Assembly (NCBI GenBank): GCA_021521415.1
Contig: JAIQDT010000107.1
Coordinates: forward strand, 248,001-312,000
Origin: Bidens hawaiensis
Taxonomy: Eukaryota > Streptophyta > Magnoliopsida > Asterales > Asteraceae
DNA: 64,000 bases
Direction of reading: 5' to 3'
Made by a program: the position numbers and the translations under genes. Below the pieces are notes generated by a model. It was not told the origin of the DNA, did not search any database, and saw only the letters and a list, made by a program, of their open reading frames with translations. Below, piece after piece: positions 58,808 through 64,000 of the stretch. Position 1 is the stretch's first letter; every line of letters begins with the position of its first letter.

Positions 58808-61095
58808 TGTCACACCCGGCCCTGAGCGGCGGAAACAGCCGGGCGCGCGCGAGTGGGGATTGATACTTAAGCACGGGCCATTGCAAAACATTCAAAGATT
58901 TTTATTGCGCATGAGAAGTTTAATACAAATACATTACATTGTTTAAGTATTACATAAAAACATCCAAGTACAAAAACTGAAGATTTTCTCGCCATATCCC
59001 CTTGCGCGGCGGGTAACCGTGCGCATCGAGGGGATAAAACCAAAATCTTCCAAAAAGCTTGTTTTAGATGTTCAGCGTGTGGTGCTCTAAGTGTGACTCC
59101 ATGCGCTACCTAGTTATCTCCTGAAAGACACGTAAAAACATTTGAATCAGTATAAACTGAGTGAGTTCACAAGTTTTAGTAACTTGATAAATCGCATTGC
59201 ATCATAATCATTCTGAAACATAATTCTGTTAGCATCATTAAAACACATGCTTGGTAAAACATAGTTCTATCAACATATTCTGATAAAATCGTTCCGCGGG
59301 TTACGCGCGAACATTTCTGGGAACTGTGCTCGTCTGTGTAAGTGGCGCTGCCACTACGAGCTAAAATAACGTAATACCGTCCCGCGGGTTACGCGCGGAC
59401 ACTTCTGGAAAACTGTGCTCGTCTGTGTAAGTGGCGCTGCCACTACGAGCGAATATATGCTGTAATACCGTCCCGCGGGTTACGCGCGGACGTTGTGCCG
59501 GAAAACAAGGCGCTCGTCTGCGTAAGAGGAGCGACCTCTACGAACGGGCTCAAACCCATAGTACTGCCCCGTGCTAGGCACTCGTCTGTGTAAGAGGTGC
59601 GACCCCTACGAGTGGGCGGATCAAACCAGCAGTCCCTACCCTTAGAGTTCCAATGGTAAAGTGATCACTTACTCGAATCTGGTGCACTATCATCGAAAAA
59701 CCATAGATAACTGTTCGCATTGTTCATCATGAAACATAACTTAAACACGTAATCGTTTGCTTAGCTTATAAATATACCATGATAAAACATTATTTAAGTA
59801 CGTGTCCCTCGCCCCGAAAACAGTTTAAAATAGTGAAAACAGTAAAAATGGGGCTGTGAGACTCACCTGTGGTTCTTGTTAAGGGATTAATCGAGATTCG
59901 GGTTTTCTTGGTGTTGGCCTCGGAATCGAAGGTCTAGAATACGATTAAATAACAAATATATATATTAAGATCAAGATATAAGGGTTGGAAAGTAGATCTC
60001 AAGGTTATAATCTCGGCTTACCGTAACAGGATCGGAGCTGGAAACAACGGATGCTTGGGAAAAGATTAGTGCAAGTTTGTAGTTCTTTGAAGTGTGTTTT
60101 GGGTGATAATTTAGGCTACAAATTTATAGGCAAACTCAAGGGAACATAATCCCTTGCTTTAGGGAATTGTAATCTTTTGAAATGATGATAAAGTATGGAA
60201 ATTATTATTATTTATTAAAAAGAGTAGAAAAGTAGATTAAAGATTCTGATTTGATATGGACAGGACATGCAGGGCTGTGGTTGGTGAGAGTGGGTGGCTG
60301 GCAGTTGACTTTTACAGTTTGCTTTTTCAGTGCTTTAGACAGTGTACAGTAAAAAGTAGAAGTTTTCTGAAACACGCAACCGCCCTCTTTTGGGCGGGGA
60401 CAATTTCCTTAAATCTGAACATTTTGACTAAGTGTTGTTCTGCGCGTATAACTTGGTGCGCATAGCTTTCTGCGTGTAGGACATTTCTTTGCTGCGGGTA
60501 GGTGCGTAACCTTCTCGCAGTTAGGGACGTTTGAGTTTCATTTGTAGATTCTCCAGGTGGTTTTGGTATTTCAACATAGTGATCAGTCATGTTGAAGTCA
60601 ATTCCATCCTGGAGCTTCAGACAAACTAGCTCTCAAAGTTCCCGCCATGCGGGTAGGTTAGTTCCCTTCCGCACGCGCATAAACGATGTAGGATGCACCC
60701 GCCTTAGCATCATGCGGGATGGTCAACCCATAGACAACATAACGTTTAAGTTACATGAAAACATAAGGCCAAAACGTTCACGCATGGCGCATATAACATA
60801 TGCTCACGCTGGTTCTTAACATGGTGCGCTCGCGCAGGGCGCACATAACACATGCACGCGCTGACTAACATGGCGCGCTCGCGCAGGGCAAACATAAATG
60901 CCCGCGCTGATCCTAACATATTCTCGCGCCGGGCGCACATAATGTGCCCGCGCTGATTCTTAACATAGCGCGCTCGCGCAGGGCGCACATAACAAATGCA
61001 CGCGCTGACTAACATGGCGCGCATAATATTTACAATCACCTAATTATTAGGTTGATTACTTAGTTTAAGGGGTTGGGAATTTACCGGGTGTCACA
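58808..61095 (-). repeat. Element B right LTR (5' LTR)
   Basis: 2,288 bp, matching the left LTR. The minus-strand TATA box (CCTATAAATTTG, about 60130-60119) is intact, unlike that of the 5' LTR of A. A hairpin array lies at about 59291-59615. Confidence 0.96.
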
Positions 61096-61100
61096 AGAAT
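61096..61100. repeat. Target site duplication AGAAT, right copy
   Basis: Exact repeat of 51822-51826. Confidence 0.93.
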
Positions 61101-61179
61101 AAGAAAATTCCTAGTTCTAATCATATTCTTTGCGAACCTCAAGAGTTTGAGGAAGCTGTGTATGGTTCATTCAAATCTC

Positions 61180-63970
61180 AAATCACATCCCTCTAAGTTA
61201 TTGAATTCCATTGATACTCCTCTTGAACGACTTCATATGGATTTGTTTGGTCCAGTGAATCGTGCGAGTATTTCTGGAGACTGGTATTGTCTTGTAGTGA
61301 CTGATGATTATTCAAGATACTCTTGGGTATTATTTATGACTTCAAAAGATCAAACACCGGTTTTGGTGCAAAATCTTATTACTAAGATCGAATCACTATA
61401 TAAACAAAAGGTGAGGAGAATCCAAAGTGATAACGGTACTGAATTCAGAAACACGATATTGGATTTCTTTTGTATTCAAAAGGGAATTCACAGAGAATAT
61501 AGTGCACCTTATGCACCTCAATAAAACGGTGTTGCTGAATGGAAAAATAGAACTCTGATTGAAGCTGCACGTACTATGCTTGCTGATTCAAAGCTTCCTG
61601 TCCAATTATGGAATGAGGCAGTGAATACAGCTTGTTATACGCTTAATCGAGTTCTAACTGTGAAACGACTCAAGAATACAAGCTATGAGATCTTAAATAA
61701 TAGAAAACCTAATTTAAAGTACCTGGAACCATTTGGGTGTTCGTGTACGATGTTGAAGAAGGATTCGGGTAAATTTGAAGAAAAAGCTATCGAAGGTTAT
61801 TTCTTGGGATATGCATCTCCAAAGAAAAGGGTTTTTAATTTCACATTTGGTTGTGTTGAAGAATGGTACCATGTGGACTGTCAAAAGTACACAACTCCTC
61901 CTCAATGGAGAGGTCCAGATTGGATGTATGATTACGATAGTTTATTTAATTCATTCACTCCTTCGACTGAACACATCGATGAAGATCTGGTTCGAGCATA
62001 CTTTGAAGATCATTTGACCATTCCAAGATCTTCAAGTTCTAATGATGGTGAAACTCAACCAGATGCTCCAACTGAAGGACCTCAAGTAGTTTCTCCAGTT
62101 GCTATTGATAATGTTTCTACTTCTTCTGATGATAATCAAGCTGAAGTTCAAGTTATTGATCTTGACAGTAATAATGTTTCGTCTCCCGAGTTGGGTGAAC
62201 ATTACACTAACTTATTTGATAATGTTGTTGTTCCTGAGAATCCCACTCTTCGGATTCATGGATATCATCCACAGGAAAATATCATTGGAGAACTTGATGT
62301 GGGCGTTCGTACACGTCATCAAGTTGCTTCGTCAAGTGATAATAACGTATTGTGTGCTTATACTAAATTACATTCTTTGGGAATTGTGAATATTGCTAAA
62401 TTCTATTGCTTTCTATCTCAAGTTGAGCCACTGACAGCTCGTAAGGCACTTGAAGATCCTTCTTGGGTAGAAGCTATGCAAGAAGAATTACAACAATTTG
62501 CACGTTTGGGTGTTTGGGATTTAATAGACAAACCTGCTAGAGTCAAGAATGCCATTCCGACTAAGTGGGTATTTAAGTGTAAAAAGGACGATCGAGGGGT
62601 GATTGTCAGAAACAAAGCACGTCTAGTGGTGCAAGGTTTTCATCAGCAAGAGGGTATTGATTACATAGAGGTATATGCTCCAGTTGCAAGATTAGAGTCG
62701 ATTCGAATCTTCCTGGCTTATGCAGCTTATAAGAATATTAAGGTCTATAAAATGGATGTTAAAAGTGCTTTTCTCAATGGTGAATTACAAGAGGAAGTGT
62801 TTGTCCAACAACCACCTGGTTTTGAAGATCCTGATTATCCAGACCGTGTTTACCGACTAAACAAGGCTCTGTATGGTCTCCATCAATCCCCGAGAGCTTG
62901 GTATGGCACGCTCGCCGACCATCTGACAGATAATGGCTTCAAACGAGGAACTGTTGACTGCACTTTATTTCATAAAACTGTTGGTGATGATCTTCTTCTA
63001 GTCCAGATTTATGTTGACGATATTATTTTTGGGTCTACAAACGACACATTGTGTAAGGAGTTTGAGAAGTCCATGCAAACAAAGTTCGAGATAAGCTCGA
63101 TGGGAGAGATGAATTTCTTTTTAGGGTTGCAGGTTCACAAGTCTGCTCACGGAAATTTTATTCACCAGACTAAGTATGTGAATGACGTCTTGAGCCGATT
63201 CAAGATTTCTGTCGGAAAAATCCCTTCTACTCTTCTTCCAGTAGGGCACAATTTATCACCGGATGAATTGGAGGATTCCGTTGATCCTACCCTCTATCGT
63301 GCCATGATTGGTTCTTTAATGTATTTAACGGCTTCTCGCCTTGATATTTTGTTTGTTGTTTGTCTTTGTGCTAGGTTTCAAGCAAGTCCACGAGTGACTC
63401 ACCTAGCTACAGTCAAGAGAATTCTTCAGTATTTGAGGGGAAATCCAGACATCAGGTTGTGGTACCCCAAGGATGATACTTTCGATTTACTGCTTACTCA
63501 GACTCAGATTATGGAGGATGCAAGATCAATTTCAAATCAACGACTGCGGGATGTCAATTTTTAGGAAACCGGCTTGTTTCCTGGCAGTGTAAGAAGCAGA
63601 CAACAGTCTCCACTTCAACTGCCGAAGCTGAGTATGTTGCAGCCTCGAGTTGCTGTTCCCAGGTTTTGTGGATACAACAACATCTTCGCGACTACGGTTT
63701 GAAGTTTCTTACTACTCCTATTTTGATTGATAATTCTGCTGCTATTTGTATCACCAAGAATCCGTACAACATTCTAAAACGAAACATATCGATATTCGAT
63801 ATCATTTTATACGCGATTGCTATGAAAAGAAATTAATCGATCTTGAGAAAGTACATAATGATTTTCAGAAAGCCGATCTGTTTACTAAAGCTTTTGACAA
63901 AACATATTTTAAATTTTTGCTTGATTTAAATGGATTAAAGACTCTCGCTGATATCCTTAAACAAGGATGA
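61180..63970 (+). pseudogene. Copia Pol of element C (integrase core, RT, RNase H), broken
   Basis: Integrase core: HMDLFGPV, QSDNGTEF and [10 protein letters not shown] supply the D-D-E set. A TAA at 61522-61524 precedes NGVAE. A variable acidic linker covers 61930-62340. RT runs at 62440-63130 ([44 protein letters not shown], active site YVDDIIFGS). RNase H begins near 63380; reading shifts frame near 63485 and again near 63755, ending HNDFQKADLFTKAFD and a stop at 63968-63970. The protease (DSG-type) and the HHCC zinc finger of integrase are absent: the gag frame and the integrase frame meet at 61150-61195 in different phases, which marks an internal deletion. So element C had lost autonomy, though whether before or after B inserted is not shown. 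Confidence 0.9.
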
Positions 63971-64000
63971 CTATCTTTATTTTCTGTCATATTTTTCTTT

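Larger units (their letters stand above)
51827..61095 (-). mobile_element. Ty3/gypsy LTR retrotransposon B, very young
   Basis: A 9,269-bp minus-strand element of the same family as A. LTRs at 51827-54114 and 58808-61095 are both 2,288 bp and I found no difference between them when reading. PBS at 58793-58804, PPT at 54115-54125, exact TSD AGAAT. The coding region is open except for one frameshift between protease and RT. Identical LTRs mean the insertion is too recent to have gathered mutations, or that the LTRs were homogenised by gene conversion or in assembly. Confidence 0.96.
48028..64000 (+). mobile_element. Sirevirus-like Ty1/copia element C, split by gypsy B
   Basis: 5' LTR 48028-48537, PBS, a 1.1 kb repeat-rich leader, gag (49641-51826), then pol (61101-63970) after the inserted gypsy element. 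The order integrase before RT is Ty1/copia. The long coiled coil after the gag knuckle and the RT/RNase H blocks ([33 protein letters not shown]) resemble Sirevirus/Maximus. The protease and integrase zinc finger are missing. The element continues past the window, so its 3' LTR and TSD cannot be checked. Confidence 0.88.

Overview
The window is nuclear DNA of a flowering plant, most likely a eudicot of the daisy family (Asteraceae). I infer the family from remembered resemblance of the transposon proteins; no search was possible. It contains no bacterial genes, operons, rRNA or CRISPR. Almost everything identifiable is transposon-derived, inserted in nested layers, with AT-rich non-coding DNA between. 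I see no intact ordinary host gene.

Layout. (1) 1-1276: probable gypsy LTR in minus orientation. (2) 1277-20500: remains of Sirevirus-like Ty1/copia elements on the plus strand: a motif-rich non-coding tract, a decayed third ORF (3200-5634 and 14707-16732), a PPT, an LTR (16908-17411), then a PBS and a second, decayed gag (17792-20333). This is split by gypsy element A (5635-14701, minus strand, TSD AACGG). (3) 20500-29860: gypsy debris, including a Tat/Ogre-like 3' end, a candidate 3.3 kb minus-strand LTR, a further minus-strand LTR and a Tat-like gag-protease relic. (4) About 30475-35712: a Mutator-like element with two convergent genes, a GRF zinc-finger membrane-protein gene (+) and a three-exon MURA-type transposase gene (-), separated by tandem repeats. 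(5) 35740-38100: a copia RT/RNase H relic split by an inverted copy of its own 3' end. (6) 38600-48027: AT-rich DNA with microsatellites, foldback MITEs bordered by TA repeats, a second copy of a gypsy LTR and a tRNA-like Pol III unit. (7) 48028-64000: a Sirevirus-like copia element C (+) with LTR, PBS, repeat-rich leader, gag and pol, split by gypsy element B (51827-61095, minus strand, TSD AGAAT). The two LTRs of B look identical.

How the parts relate. A and B belong to one Ty3/gypsy family, with gag, protease, RT, RNase H, integrase and a chromodomain-like tail. B is very young and carries a single visible frameshift. A is older, with three stops, one frameshift and a damaged promoter TATA box. 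Both landed in coding parts of older copia elements. The copia elements share a peculiarity: a short motif found in the LTR is repeated more than twenty times in a non-coding segment, and LTRs of both superfamilies contain arrays of hairpins whose stems covary. The most gene-like unit is the convergent two-gene Mutator-like element, which has the layout of maize MuDR but a GRF zinc-finger protein as the partner gene.
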